Below are positions 8,990 to 18,478 of a stretch of DNA of 64,000 nucleotides, piece after piece. Source of the stretch: Cryomorpha sp963741985. Its GTDB lineage: Bacteria; Bacteroidota; Bacteroidia; Flavobacteriales_D; Cryomorphaceae. The position numbers and the translations under genes are program-made. The stretch covers positions 1,426,001-1,490,000 of the forward strand of contig CAVUKD010000002.1 of NCBI GenBank assembly GCA_963741985.1. The letters are read 5' to 3'. The stretch's first letter is position 1. Each line of letters opens with the position of its first letter. The notes under the pieces were generated by a model. It was not told the DNA's origin, searched no databases, and worked only from the letters and a program-made list of their open reading frames with translations.

Positions 8990-11900
8990 TTATTTAGCAA
9001 TCATAAACTTATTAATGATTGTTTCACTGTTCGTTGTCAATCGATAGATATAAACGCCATTCGGCAAATTATTTCCATGAAAGTTCAGGCGGTATTGCTG
9101 TTTTGCATTAGCAACCTGATTGAACAATGTAGCTACATTGCGACCGTTCATATCGTACACTTCTACAAGTGTTATGCCCGTCTCTGCCGGAATGAACACC
9201 ACTTCCGAAACACCTGAAGTTGGGTTCGGGTAGGAGGTAAGTTCACTCTGCGCATCTTCTGCAATAGCGCCAGGGTTGGCTACTTCGCAGTTGTGAAGGG
9301 CTACAACACCGTCCACATCAAATGCATCCGGAGTTTCTGACAATTCATTATTGTTTACGATTTTCACGTAGTTGATATAGTCAAAATCACCGGCATCGTC
9401 GATGTCAATAAAGCCATCGCTGTGGCAAACGGTTTTAGCAAAAAACCAGCTCTCACCGTCAAGAGAAACATACACGTCGGCATACTCGGGATAAGCGGAG
9501 CAGGAAGAGAAATTATATGTAGTCTCAACCACTTCGATATCATCGCCGGCACCGTTTGGAACAGCTCCGTCGAATCCGAGTATAATGCTTCCACCGTATC
9601 CGAGAGAAACATATACCAGTGCATCAGTTCGCTCCGGCATACCGAGTGCTTCATTGACATCGGTGCGCTCGATATTGATCGAATTGCCGTTGTCTTTCAC
9701 ACCCTGCACGTATTCTACCACTTCGGCAGCGTAGCAGTCACCGGGAATAATCACGGGATTGGTGTTTGTACATCCACCAGCTAAATCTCCATTGTAAAGC
9801 GGTAAACCAAGGTCATAACTACCTACAACTAAATGTGTTGAAAGATCAACTTCTTTCATCAGTGATCCACCGTTTCCGTCAGCTAACAATACGTTTCCAT
9901 TGCTGAGTACGGCTGCACCGTTGATCTCGTTAACTGGCACTGTAAAGCTTGCACCGGTCAATACGTTTGTGAACGTATTGTTATTACGGGTAATCACCCA
10001 GATCTCTCCATTCGCCTCGATCAGGTCACCACCATTCACAGCGCGGCTTGGGCCGTATGGAATAGCGATTCCTGAAGCTGGATCGACCGAATAAACCTGA
10101 TTTTGACCAGCTATATAGAGGGTTCCATCGGCAGAAACTACTGCTGCCGGAAATCCGCTAAGATTCTGGCCACCAGCCGTATGAATATTCACTGTGTTGA
10201 TCACAGAAGCAGTCGAAACATCGATCACTTTCAGGTCGCTTCCACCTACATTGTAGATAGTAGATCCATCAGGTGAGAGACCGATATGGCCACCAATATT
10301 TGCGATAATTGCATTGTATGAAGCAGTACCATCGTTATTCAAGGTTACTTCGAGCAATGGTTGATTGCCACCTCCGGAAGGAGTGTGAATGTAGTACAAT
10401 TTGTAGCCACAGTCATCCCCGACATTAGAATGTGTATCACAACCTGAAGCCATATCTCCATCGCGGAGTGTGTACGCTTCACCGTTTAACATTACAGCAT
10501 AAGATCCAGCATCGGAACCATCAGAAGAATTGCGTACCTCAAGGTTGGTATTGCCTCTGCTCGACATGATCAATTGATCGGTGTCGGTAATAGCTAAACC
10601 AGTTACATTATTCGGTACACTACCGATGAATTGATCTGGCATAACATCTGCAGGCCATACTTCATATAGACCATTCCCTGTACGGGTAGCCAAATAAAGC
10701 ATACCATCAGTTGAAAACGCAAGGTCACCACCTGTTACCGGTGCGTAGGTATCGTAAGTAGATACCACGTTGGTCGATACATTCACACTATAAATAGCGT
10801 TGTTGTTCTGACTACCGATAAGGAGTTTTCCATCCGCATTAAATGCTGCCGCAGTCAACTCACCATAGTCAGCCCCAAGATCAACCGTAGGACCAAAAGT
10901 CGGAACGGCTGCATATGGATCTAGCACTCGGTATGAGTTTGTGTGTTTACTCACTGCATATATCAAGTTGTCAATTGGGTTGTATGCAATGTGTACTTCG
11001 ATATCGCTGGTTGCGATGTATTCTAAGTCTGCATTACCACCATTCAACGTTACTCCAAAGATATCTGTGATTCCATCAGCAGCGCTGTGGTCTGACAAGA
11101 AATATACAAAGTTGTTGCAAGTAGAAGGTTCAATGGGTGTACCTGCACAACTACAGTCAGTTTGACGAACATCGTTCTCAGTTAATGGATCCCCGTCATC
11201 ACACGCATCGCCGAAGTTTTGCTCTGCATCCGGACAGTCATAAACCGGTTCAATGGGTGTACCTGCACAACTACAGTCAGTTTGACGGACATCGTTCTCA
11301 GTTAATGGATCCCCATCATCACACGCATCGCCGAAGTTTTGCTCTGCATCCGGACAGTCGTAAACAGGTTCAATGGGTGTACCTGCACAACTACAGTCAG
11401 TTTGACGAACGTCGTTCTCAGTTAATGGATCCCCATCATCACACGCATCGCCGTAGTTTTGCTGAGCATCCGGACAGTCGTAAACAGGAACAATGGGTGT
11501 ACCTGCACAACTACAATCATCTTGGCGAATGTCGTTCTCAGTTAATGGATCCCCATCATCACACGCATCGCCATAGTTTTGCTGAGCATCCGGACAGTCG
11601 TAAACAGGAACAATGGGCGTACCTGCACAACTACAGTCCGTTTGACGTTCATCGTTCTCAGTTAATGGATCCCCATCATCACACGCATCGCCATAGTTTT
11701 GCTGAGCATCCGGACAGTCGTAAACAGGAACAATGGGCGTACCTGCACAACTACAGTCCGTTTGACGTTCATCGTTTTCAGTCAATGGATCTCCATCATC
11801 ACATGGATCACCGAAGTTTTGCTGAACAACTGGACAGTCGAATTCTTCTCCACAAGCATCCTGACTAAGAGAGCCATCAGGAAGGAAATAATTCCAGGGA

Positions 11901-12919
11901 CCGAAAGTTCCACTAACATCGGTTGCGGAAGCATCTCCGGAAAATTGATACGCCGGCCATCCGTTTATGAGTAATACGCCATCAGCGTTGATTGTGAGCG
12001 TGGCTGTAATAGAAGCATCGATCTCAAGACCGCCTTCAATAATTACGTAAGGCCAAACGGATCCGGTGTAATTTGGTGTTCCATTTCCGTTATCTGGCAT
12101 GAAGCCATAGACAGTTCGTGTTTCTGAAGTAGCATTTCCACCTGCATTGCCTCCTGCTAAAGCGCCGGTAATCTGGATAACCTGTCCGCCACATTCAAGT
12201 GTAAGCAGTGAAACATTTGCTGCGCCGACGCAGTTGCAATTTTCATCAACGACATCATTATTTGTGTTTGGATTATTATCGTTACAGGCATCACCGACAT
12301 TTGCCTGAAGATTAGGGCATTCAAATTCATCGATAGGCGTACCTGCACAAACACAAGCCGAAGTAATCATATCATTTTCGGTGTTTGCATTATTGTCGTC
12401 ACACGTATCGCCAACTTCACCATAAAAATTCGGACAGCTGTCATCTACATCACAAATGCCGTCACCGTCAGAATCTACCTGAACAGTTACGTCAATACTA
12501 TTTGAGGAAACTTTATCACAACCATCCGCAGTAGTCGCAGTTACCGTATAGTTTCCACTTTCGCTTACTTCGATAGATTGACCGGAAGCTCCGTTGCTCC
12601 ATTCGTAGCTATCAAAACCTGCAGTAGCGGTAAGTGTTATGCTTCCGCCAGCACAAAAAGTTGTTTCATCATCAGTCGAAATGGATACATCCGGAACACC
12701 AAACACTCCGATTACAACTTCTTCAGAAAGTCCGTCGCAACCGTTCACATCATATCCCGCTACCACATATGTTCCGGGTTCTGTTGCAACATACGATTGC
12801 GTTGTAGCGACTTCGGAACCATCCTTAATCCAGGAGTATGCATTGAGACCTGCAGTAGCAGTAAGCGTAACACTTTCACCGGGGCAAATATCAGTTGGAC
12901 CGTTGGCAGTAATAGCCAC
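8990..12919 (-). CDS. T9SS type A cell-surface protein with six Cys-rich repeats (3' part of a broken gene)
   Basis: 1309 aa from a GTG that is probably not the true start: the frame runs upstream through a Cys-containing stretch (GSYSLGNFCANAPDV) to a stop near 12983 and has no signal peptide. Two or more PKD/Ig-like domains (about 1-145) are followed by CDDNNANTEND-type Cys modules. Next are six 40-aa repeats (GDACDDGDPLTEND, DCSCAGTPI; about 350-600) and two beta-propeller-like regions with PDGSTIYNVGG-type blades (about 600-1090). A discoidin/F5-8-like region follows. The T9SS type A sorting domain is at about 1230-1309 (SYPNPTSG, NGVYIYRL, NKFMIAK). Probably a surface adhesin or matrix protein. 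The 5' part lies in the frameshift-riddled region up to 14851. Confidence 0.8.
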   Translation of the reverse strand: MAITANGPTDICPGESVTLTATAGLNAYSWIKDGSEVATTQSYVATEPGTYVVAGYDVNGCDGLSEEVVIGVFGVPDVSISTDDETTFCAGGSITLTATAGFDSYEWSNGASGQSIEVSESGNYTVTATTADGCDKVSSNSIDVTVQVDSDGDGICDVDDSCPNFYGEVGDTCDDNNANTENDMITSACVCAGTPIDEFECPNLQANVGDACNDNNPNTNNDVVDENCNCVGAANVSLLTLECGGQVIQITGALAGGNAGGNATSETRTVYGFMPDNGNGTPNYTGSVWPYVIIEGGLEIDASITATLTINADGVLLINGWPAYQFSGDASATDVSGTFGPWNYFLPDGSLSQDACGEEFDCPVVQQNFGDPCDDGDPLTENDERQTDCSCAGTPIVPVYDCPDAQQNYGDACDDGDPLTENDERQTDCSCAGTPIVPVYDCPDAQQNYGDACDDGDPLTENDIRQDDCSCAGTPIVPVYDCPDAQQNYGDACDDGDPLTENDVRQTDCSCAGTPIEPVYDCPDAEQNFGDACDDGDPLTENDVRQTDCSCAGTPIEPVYDCPDAEQNFGDACDDGDPLTENDVRQTDCSCAGTPIEPSTCNNFVYFLSDHSAADGITDIFGVTLNGGNADLEYIATSDIEVHIAYNPIDNLIYAVSKHTNSYRVLDPYAAVPTFGPTVDLGADYGELTAAAFNADGKLLIGSQNNNAIYSVNVSTNVVSTYDTYAPVTGGDLAFSTDGMLYLATRTGNGLYEVWPADVMPDQFIGSVPNNVTGLAITDTDQLIMSSRGNTNLEVRNSSDGSDAGSYAVMLNGEAYTLRDGDMASGCDTHSNVGDDCGYKLYYIHTPSGGGNQPLLEVTLNNDGTASYNAIIANIGGHIGLSPDGSTIYNVGGSDLKVIDVSTASVINTVNIHTAGGQNLSGFPAAVVSADGTLYIAGQNQVYSVDPASGIAIPYGPSRAVNGGDLIEANGEIWVITRNNNTFTNVLTGASFTVPVNEINGAAVLSNGNVLLADGNGGSLMKEVDLSTHLVVGSYDLGLPLYNGDLAGGCTNTNPVIIPGDCYAAEVVEYVQGVKDNGNSINIERTDVNEALGMPERTDALVYVSLGYGGSIILGFDGAVPNGAGDDIEVVETTYNFSSCSAYPEYADVYVSLDGESWFFAKTVCHSDGFIDIDDAGDFDYINYVKIVNNNELSETPDAFDVDGVVALHNCEVANPGAIAEDAQSELTSYPNPTSGVSEVVFIPAETGITLVEVYDMNGRNVATLFNQVANAKQQYRLNFHGNNLPNGVYIYRLTTNSETIINKFMIAK
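11130..11850 (-). repeat. Six tandem 120-bp coding repeats
   Basis: The string aatgga(t/c)c(c/t)ccatcatcaca recurs every 120 bp from about 11180 to 11790. Each unit encodes a 40-residue, four-Cys module (YDCPDA, CDDGDPLTEND, DCSCAGTPI). Adjacent copies differ by only a few bases. Confidence 0.92.
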
Positions 12920-14476
12920 ATCAGGTGCATTTGCACAGAAGTTTCCAAGGGAATATGATCCACAGCCGGTGTAATGGTGCTAATGCTAAATAATAATCAC
13001 CTGCTACAGTAATGGTTCGGGTGATGTTAAAAGCTCCTGGCGTATGATATTCACTTTGGATATTGACACCGCAGAATAGTAAACAAGTATGATATAGGCC
13101 GTCAGATTTTCGGCAATATCAACTTTAATATCCAAATCAAAGGGAACCTGAACCACAGTAAACTTATAATAGTCCCATACTCATCCGTGCCAGTATCCGC
13201 TATCGTAATACCCCAAATGACCTTCATTTACACTTGAAGTTGGTACCAATGAAGCCGCTAGAAGTGTTTCATTATCCCCAGATCGTCGTCCATACGCTAA
13301 TTCGTGGTGCTTCAAAACTTAACGTATATCCACCACATCCTGTATATCTGTCAATGCTCAATATAGACTGTGTCGGCTTCCAGACAATTGACGTCATGTA
13401 GGTGGTATCATCATATGAATATTCTTGCGGCCTGAGAAGAACCGTTTTTGTAAAAACGTGAAATAGAAATACTCGTAGGTTTTTCCCAGATCCCGAACTG
13501 CCCGGAAAGTATAATTCCATCTACTGGTAGGATAGCTCCGAAATAGTCAAATTCATCGTACCCGATATCGGTATCATAATAGCCAATATGACCGGACACA
13601 GATTCGCCATACAGAAATAAACTGAGAAACATTTGCGATGTACCATTATCTTCCATATCATGGGGAAACAGGAAGGGGATGTATTTTCAAAGCTCAAAGT
13701 ATATCCACCACAACCGGTATGTGTGTCAACACGAATATATACTGTATCTTCACTGAGACAATTTACTGTTGCATACGTGGTATCACTGTATGAATAGGCC
13801 TGGGCTTGGAAGAACCGTCTTTGGTTACCACATTAAAATAGAATGACTGATGTTTTTCCTAAATCCCGAATGGCTCGGAAAGTATAGCTTCCATCGGCAG
13901 GAAGAATCACTCCAAAATAGTCGTAATTCATCATAGCTCAATATCTGTATCATAATAGCCAATATGACCCGTTACCGATTGCCCTTCGGAAATAAACTGA
14001 GAAACATTTGCAATGCTACCATTGTCTTCGATATCGATGGAGGAAACAGGAGGGGTTGTATTTTCAAAACTTAGATGTAACCTCCACACCCGTCATATGG
14101 TCGACACGCAGATATACGGTGTCTTCACTGAGACAATTTACAGTTGCAAACGTCGTATCGTTATAGGTATAGGCTTGGGCTTGAGAGCACCGTCTTTGGT
14201 GAACACATTAAGATAGAAATGTCAGTCCGGGGTCTTTCCTAAGTCCCGAATAGCTCTGAACGTATAACTTCCATTTGCAGGAAGGATCACCCCAAAGTAA
14301 TCCATATTCATCCGCTCGAATCGGTGTCATAATAGCCAATATGCCCTTCCACAGTTTCTCCTTCCGATATAAACTGAATAGCAGTTTCAATCGATCCATT
14401 ATCCTCATCATCATTTTCGAAGGACGTCCCGACCAAAGATGTCGTAAAGGAATAGGTTCCTGCTCCTGAATATTGG
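12920..14476 (-). pseudogene. Frameshift-riddled region with about four PPC-like repeats linking the two parts of the T9SS protein gene
   Basis: No frame is open for long, but the three minus-strand frames in turn give pieces of one protein repeat. The pieces are DNGSI...FISEG, GHIGYYDTD, DYFGVILPANGSYTFRAI, DLGKT, NVVTKDGSS, TVNCLSEDTVYIRVD and TGCGGYTLSFE. GHIGYYDTD or a close variant is encoded at 14321-14347, 13943-13969, 13567-13593 and 13202-13222. The spacings of 378, 376 and 371 bp are not all multiples of three. At least ten frame changes are needed to read through. The pattern resembles bacterial pre-peptidase C-terminal (PPC) domains. Either this is a decayed gene section or, since flanking coding sequence is clean, a poorly assembled tandem repeat. 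Confidence 0.8.
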
Positions 14477-14851
14477 TCAATCCATACATAAAAAAGTATC
14501 GGCGGCCATACAATTTTTTGTTACACTGCCTGAAGTACCTGTGGAAACATACTGAAAAATGTCTCCGGCTCCGGTTTTGTCAAGAATATGGATATAGACA
14601 TTTAGCCCTGCACCAATATCAACAGAGACCGTAATGTCACCATCACTCGGTGCCACGATGAGATAAAAATCATCCAGATCGCCGACAGGCGACTGATTGA
14701 GCGAACCACTTACTGTCGCGCCAAAAGTGGCGTCTTCGGCAGTGGCCAAGTCATTGTTAGGTTCGGTATCAGCATAACTTTGCAGACCGATACAGCAAAA
14801 TGCCAAAATGAGGAATACCCATCTTGGCTTAGTTGTAAGCATCTTTTTCAT
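14477..14851 (-). CDS. N-terminal fragment: signal peptide plus first PPC-like domain
   Basis: 124 aa beginning with a clear signal peptide (MKKMLTTKPRW, hydrophobic core, cut after QSYA). A domain beginning DTEPNNDLATAEDA follows and contains DLDDFYLI, typical of pre-peptidase C-terminal domains. It stops at 14477 only because of one extra base in a T run near 14490: in the next frame the domain continues VWIDQYSGAGTYSFTTS. It is best read as the true 5' end of the gene that finishes at 8990, giving a protein of roughly 1950 residues before frameshifts. Confidence 0.78.
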   Translation of the reverse strand: MKKMLTTKPRWVFLILAFCCIGLQSYADTEPNNDLATAEDATFGATVSGSLNQSPVGDLDDFYLIVAPSDGDITVSVDIGAGLNVYIHILDKTGAGDIFQYVSTGTSGSVTKNCMAADTFLCMD

Positions 14852-15188
14852 AATTAAATTGATTAGTTAGATTTTTTCTACTTCGGTTTGAATATAAAGT
14901 TGGTTTTATCAAACTTGTCGTAGTTTTTCAATGGTTTATCGAATATAGTGAGAAAAAGTGAACAATAATTCAATTCTTTTTTTGAAATAGTTTTTAAAAA
15001 TCTGGATTTATTATTATGAGAGTCTAAAAATCAACAATATACGAACTCAGAATTTCGGAAAATTTTAAATAAAATGCGTGGCTAATCGTAGACCACTCAA
15101 AGATTTTAAGATGAGATTGCTTTCTTCTCATTTGAATGATGGATTATGCGGGCATTATTGAATTTAGGAGTAACAAACGGTATCTGTT
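14852..15188. other. Divergent AT-rich intergenic region
   Basis: About 340 bp between the start of the broken T9SS protein gene (minus strand) and tex (plus strand). It is strongly AT-rich, with T/A runs around 14940-15060. The -33 element of the tex promoter lies at its right end (15187). No clear TAnnTTTG box was found for the minus-strand gene, and no RNA gene was recognised. Confidence 0.5.
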
Positions 15189-15216
15189 GTGATCTCAATG
15201 GGCTTCTTTACCTTTG
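15187..15216 (+). promoter_or_regulatory. Bacteroidota-type promoter for tex
   Basis: TTG at 15187-15189 and TACCTTTG at 15209-15216, separated by 19 nt, match the phylum consensus TTG-N19-TAnnTTTG. This places transcription start close to the ATG at 15231 and argues against the upstream in-frame GTG (15189) and ATG (15198) as starts. Confidence 0.8.
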
Positions 15217-15230
15217 CACAAATGTTATCC

Positions 15231-17357
15231 ATGGCTCAACTCCTTGTATCGCTTATTTCTAAATCGCTCAACCTTGGAGAAAAACAAATTGCAAATACGT
15301 TGACTCTCTTTGCTGAAGGAGCGACTATTCCTTTTATAGCCCGATACCGGCAGGAACGAACAGGGGGATTAGATGAGGTTGAAATCGCAAATATCCAAAA
15401 GGAAAATTCGCGACTCACCGAAATTGAAAAACGTCGTGAGTACATTTTGGAGAGCATCTCAGAACAAGGGGCAATGACCGATGAACTGAACGTGAAATTC
15501 GCCCAAGCTTGGTCGTTCACCGAGCTCGAAGATCTTTATCTCCCATATAAGCCACGGCGAAAAACGAAAGCTTCTGTGGCTCGAGAAAACGGACTGGAAC
15601 CACTGGCTGGAGCTATTATGAAACAGGAAATTGGAAATCCCGAACAGCTCGCCCAACGATATGTAAAAGGAAAAATAAAATCTACAGAAGAAGCGCTAGA
15701 AGGGGCAGGGCACATTATATCAGAATGGGTAAGTGAGCGGCAATCGGCGCGGGAAACCATTCGTCGCCTTTTTGGCCGTAAGGCAAGCATTACTGCAAAA
15801 GTGGTAAAAGGAAAAGAGCAGGAAGCCGAAAAATATCGGGACTATTTTGACTTTTCGGAACCGTTGAAGCGTATTCCCAGCCATAGATTGCTAGCAATTC
15901 GAAGGGCAGAGAGTGAAGGCTTCTTACGCGTTTCCATTTCGCCACCCGAGGAAGAAGCTTTGGACAGCCTGGATCGCATTTTTGTGAAAAGCCGAAATGG
16001 TTCAGCTTCTCAAGTTCAGCAAGCTGTTAAAGATGCTTACAAACGACTTTTAAAACCGTCGATTGAAACGGAGTATAGAACCGAAAGCAAAGCCACAGCC
16101 GACGATCATGCAATTGGTGTTTTTGCTGAAAATCTAAGACAGCTACTGCTCACGCCACCTGTCGGTCAGAAGCGAACACTGGCGATCGACCCCGGATTTA
16201 AAAGTGGGTGCAAAACGGTATGCCTGGACCAGCATGGAATATTATTACATAATGAAAATATTTATCCTCATCCGCCACAGCGCGAAACGGCTCAGGCTGC
16301 AGCAAAGGTGGGCCAATTGGTAGAGAGCTACAAGCTCGAAGCTATTGCAATTGGCAATGGAACAGCCGGACGGGAAACAGAAGATTTTATTCGCACGAGG
16401 GTGCGCTTTCGCAACAATGTGGAAGTTTTTGTAGTCAATGAAGCAGGTGCTTCGATTTATTCGGCTTCGGCTGCTGCTCGCAAGGAATTTCCGGATTATG
16501 ATATCACCGTGCGCGGCGCAGTGAGTATCGGCCGGCGATTGATGGACCCATTGGCCGAGTTGGTAAAGATTGATCCGAAAAGTATCGGTGTGGGGCAATA
16601 TCAGCACGATGTAGATCAAAATAAACTGAAAGATTCCCTTGATCAAACGGTAGTGAGCGTAGTGAACAAAGTGGGAGTTGAGCTCAATACGGCAAGCGAG
16701 CATTTGTTGGCGTATGTTTCCGGCCTTGGGCCAAAAATCGCTGAAAACATTTTGGAATACCGCCGTGAAAACGGATCTTTTAAAAGTCGGGAAGAATTGA
16801 AAAAAGTGAAAGGGCTGGGGCCAAAAGCGTTTGAGCAGTCTGCAGGATTTTTGCGAATAGCCAGGGCTAAAAATCCATTGGACAATTCCGCGGTGCACCC
16901 GGAAAGTTATGCGGTGGTGAAGAAGATTGCCAGGGATTTAAAGTTGTCGGTTGATGAGTTGGTGGGAGCAAAATTGGTTCTGGAAAAGATCGATATGAAT
17001 CGATATGTGACCGAAGAAACCGGACTTCCAACCTTAAAAAATATTGTTGATGCTCTCGGAAAAATCGGTCGCGATCCACGTGGCAAACCTAAAATCTTCA
17101 GTTTTGATCCTCGCCTGAAAAGTGTTGGAGATGTGCAGGAAGGTATGACGGTGCCCGGCATCGTAACGAATATTGCGGGATTTGGCGCCTTTGTGGATAT
17201 CGGCGTAAAGCAGGATGGGTTGATCCACGTGAGCGAAATGGCAGATCGGTTTATTAGCGACCCGAATGAAATCGTGAAATTAAACCAGCAATTGGAAGTG
17301 AAAGTGGTAAGCGTAGATGTGAAGCGGAAACGGATTCAGCTTTCGTTGAAGTTTTAG
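15231..17357 (+). CDS. tex: Tex family RNA-binding transcription accessory protein
   Basis: About 708 aa, the usual length for Tex. The N-terminal helical region has PFIARYRQERTGGLDEVEI, the YqgF/RNase H-like core has LAIDPGFKSGCK, and the helix-hairpin-helix region has LAYVSGLGPKIAENI and VKGLGPKAFEQSAGFLRI. A C-terminal S1 RNA-binding domain runs from about residue 635 (VTNIAGFGAFVDIGVKQDGLIHVSEM). Tex proteins bind nucleic acid and ribosomal complexes and influence transcription or translation; the precise role here is unknown. The start chosen is the ATG at 15231 (MAQLLVSLISK), because earlier starts overlap the promoter. The gene stands alone, convergent with the cyanophycinase lipoprotein gene. 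Confidence 0.95.
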   Translation: MAQLLVSLISKSLNLGEKQIANTLTLFAEGATIPFIARYRQERTGGLDEVEIANIQKENSRLTEIEKRREYILESISEQGAMTDELNVKFAQAWSFTELEDLYLPYKPRRKTKASVARENGLEPLAGAIMKQEIGNPEQLAQRYVKGKIKSTEEALEGAGHIISEWVSERQSARETIRRLFGRKASITAKVVKGKEQEAEKYRDYFDFSEPLKRIPSHRLLAIRRAESEGFLRVSISPPEEEALDSLDRIFVKSRNGSASQVQQAVKDAYKRLLKPSIETEYRTESKATADDHAIGVFAENLRQLLLTPPVGQKRTLAIDPGFKSGCKTVCLDQHGILLHNENIYPHPPQRETAQAAAKVGQLVESYKLEAIAIGNGTAGRETEDFIRTRVRFRNNVEVFVVNEAGASIYSASAAARKEFPDYDITVRGAVSIGRRLMDPLAELVKIDPKSIGVGQYQHDVDQNKLKDSLDQTVVSVVNKVGVELNTASEHLLAYVSGLGPKIAENILEYRRENGSFKSREELKKVKGLGPKAFEQSAGFLRIARAKNPLDNSAVHPESYAVVKKIARDLKLSVDELVGAKLVLEKIDMNRYVTEETGLPTLKNIVDALGKIGRDPRGKPKIFSFDPRLKSVGDVQEGMTVPGIVTNIAGFGAFVDIGVKQDGLIHVSEMADRFISDPNEIVKLNQQLEVKVVSVDVKRKRIQLSLKF

Positions 17358-17363
17358 GGAAGG

Positions 17364-17420
17364 GTAACCGCAGAGGCTTCGCTTCGCAGAGTTTTTGCGC
17401 AGAGATCGCAGAGAATAAGC
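17364..17420. repeat. Intergenic GCAGAG/TTTGCG-type repeat, copy 1
   Basis: Contains aaccgcagaggcttcg, gcagagtttttgcgcagag and gatcgcagag, a quasi-repetitive element. It lies between the convergent stops of tex (17357) and the cyanophycinase gene (17477). Related, more eroded sequence occurs near 38370-38420 and 41355-41420, also just downstream of genes. Confidence 0.5.
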
Positions 17421-17476
17421 CGGTAAAAATGGAAGTAAATCTGAGCGCAGCCGTTCGAGATACGAAAGCTCGTCAT

Positions 17477-18331
17477 TTATCGCCCTATTTCAAACGTATC
17501 GCCGGGCAGGTACAAATCAAGCACTAAACCTCTCGCTCCAAGTTTCCCGCCTTTCACTTCTTTACTTTTGTTCGGATTGGTGAAAACCGAAACCTGAGAA
17601 ACTCCGACCACTTCGGCAGTACCTTTTTTTATAAAAATAGCAGTCGATTCATCAATCCCGACGCAGAGCTTTTCAGGAAATTCGATAACGGCACTAATGA
17701 GTCGGTTCTGACGGCTGCGCTTTACAAAGTGCTGATCGATAATGCAGTTCTGAAGCATACCGAGACCTGTCGAAGTTTCGATATTCTCGGCTTCAATATT
17801 TTCGAAGGTATCTGCATAATCGGGGTGTTTAAGTTCATTGCCCGTTATCATTACTTGGCTCATTACAGCCGCTCCAGCACTAGTACCTGCCACCATGCTT
17901 CCTCTCGCATAAGCGTCGTGAATAGCTTTTTCTACTTCTGTACCGCCTACAATATCCATAAAGCGGCTCTGGTCACCTCCCGAAATATATACAAGTTTAG
18001 CGTTTAGGATTGAATCCAATTTGGGTTTATTCGGTTTCTCACCTTTTCCAAATTGAAGACCGTAAACATTCTTAATGTCTGCCAATGCGAATGATTTTTT
18101 TGCGTAAAGTATCGCGGTATCTGGCTCGACGCTGCTCATGGGCAAAATTATCGCGTAGCCACCTTGGTCAAGCCCCGATTCTTTGGCTATTCGCTTTACC
18201 ATTTCTGCCGGTCGTGAGCCACCGCCTATGATAAAAAGTGTGCCTTTTGGATTATCGGTTTGGGCATTGCATGAAATTGTGGTCGTTGCCAAAAGAATTG
18301 CTACTATATGAAACCGTATGATTTTGCGCAT
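17477..18331 (-). CDS. Cyanophycinase-like lipoprotein, peptidase family S51
   Basis: 284 aa from the ATG at 18331. Residues 1-20 are a signal sequence ending in the lipobox TISC, with Cys21 as the lipidation site. The S51 fold is evident: FIIGGG near the N-terminus, SGGDQS (Gln121), the nucleophile motif GTSAGA (Ser151), His201 in DQHF and Glu228 in GIDEST. This is the Ser-His-Glu arrangement of cyanophycinases, enzymes that cut the cyanophycin (multi-L-arginyl-poly-L-aspartate) backbone into beta-Asp-Arg dipeptides. S51 also includes alpha-aspartyl dipeptidases and proteins of unknown substrate, so specificity is inferred. It probably acts in the periplasm or at the outer membrane. It lies next to a locus with a second S51 enzyme (27660-28976) and SusCD. 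An upstream in-frame extension to 18490 is rejected because it would bury the lipobox. Confidence 0.85.
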   Translation of the reverse strand: MRKIIRFHIVAILLATTTISCNAQTDNPKGTLFIIGGGSRPAEMVKRIAKESGLDQGGYAIILPMSSVEPDTAILYAKKSFALADIKNVYGLQFGKGEKPNKPKLDSILNAKLVYISGGDQSRFMDIVGGTEVEKAIHDAYARGSMVAGTSAGAAVMSQVMITGNELKHPDYADTFENIEAENIETSTGLGMLQNCIIDQHFVKRSRQNRLISAVIEFPEKLCVGIDESTAIFIKKGTAEVVGVSQVSVFTNPNKSKEVKGGKLGARGLVLDLYLPGDTFEIGR

Positions 18332-18478
18332 TTCGAATATATTTTTAGTTATGCAATAGTAGTACTTTTTGCAAAGAAATAAATGCGAAACACAGCGACG
18401 TGCAAAATAGATTTTGTTAAATTTGGAATGCCGCAACATTCTCCCTTGTTGGGGTTTTACGAATAAGATATTTGCAAA

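Noticed and set aside
11130..11850. Regular 120-bp repeats that could suggest a CRISPR array
   Set aside because: The repeats are contiguous and translate in frame to a Cys-rich module; there are no short repeats separated by unique spacers.
11137..11868. Plus-strand 243-aa frame rich in His and Gln
   Set aside because: Antisense shadow of the six 120-bp coding repeats.
16245..16898. 217-aa minus-strand frame opposite tex
   Set aside because: Shadow of the well-supported tex coding frame; no family features.
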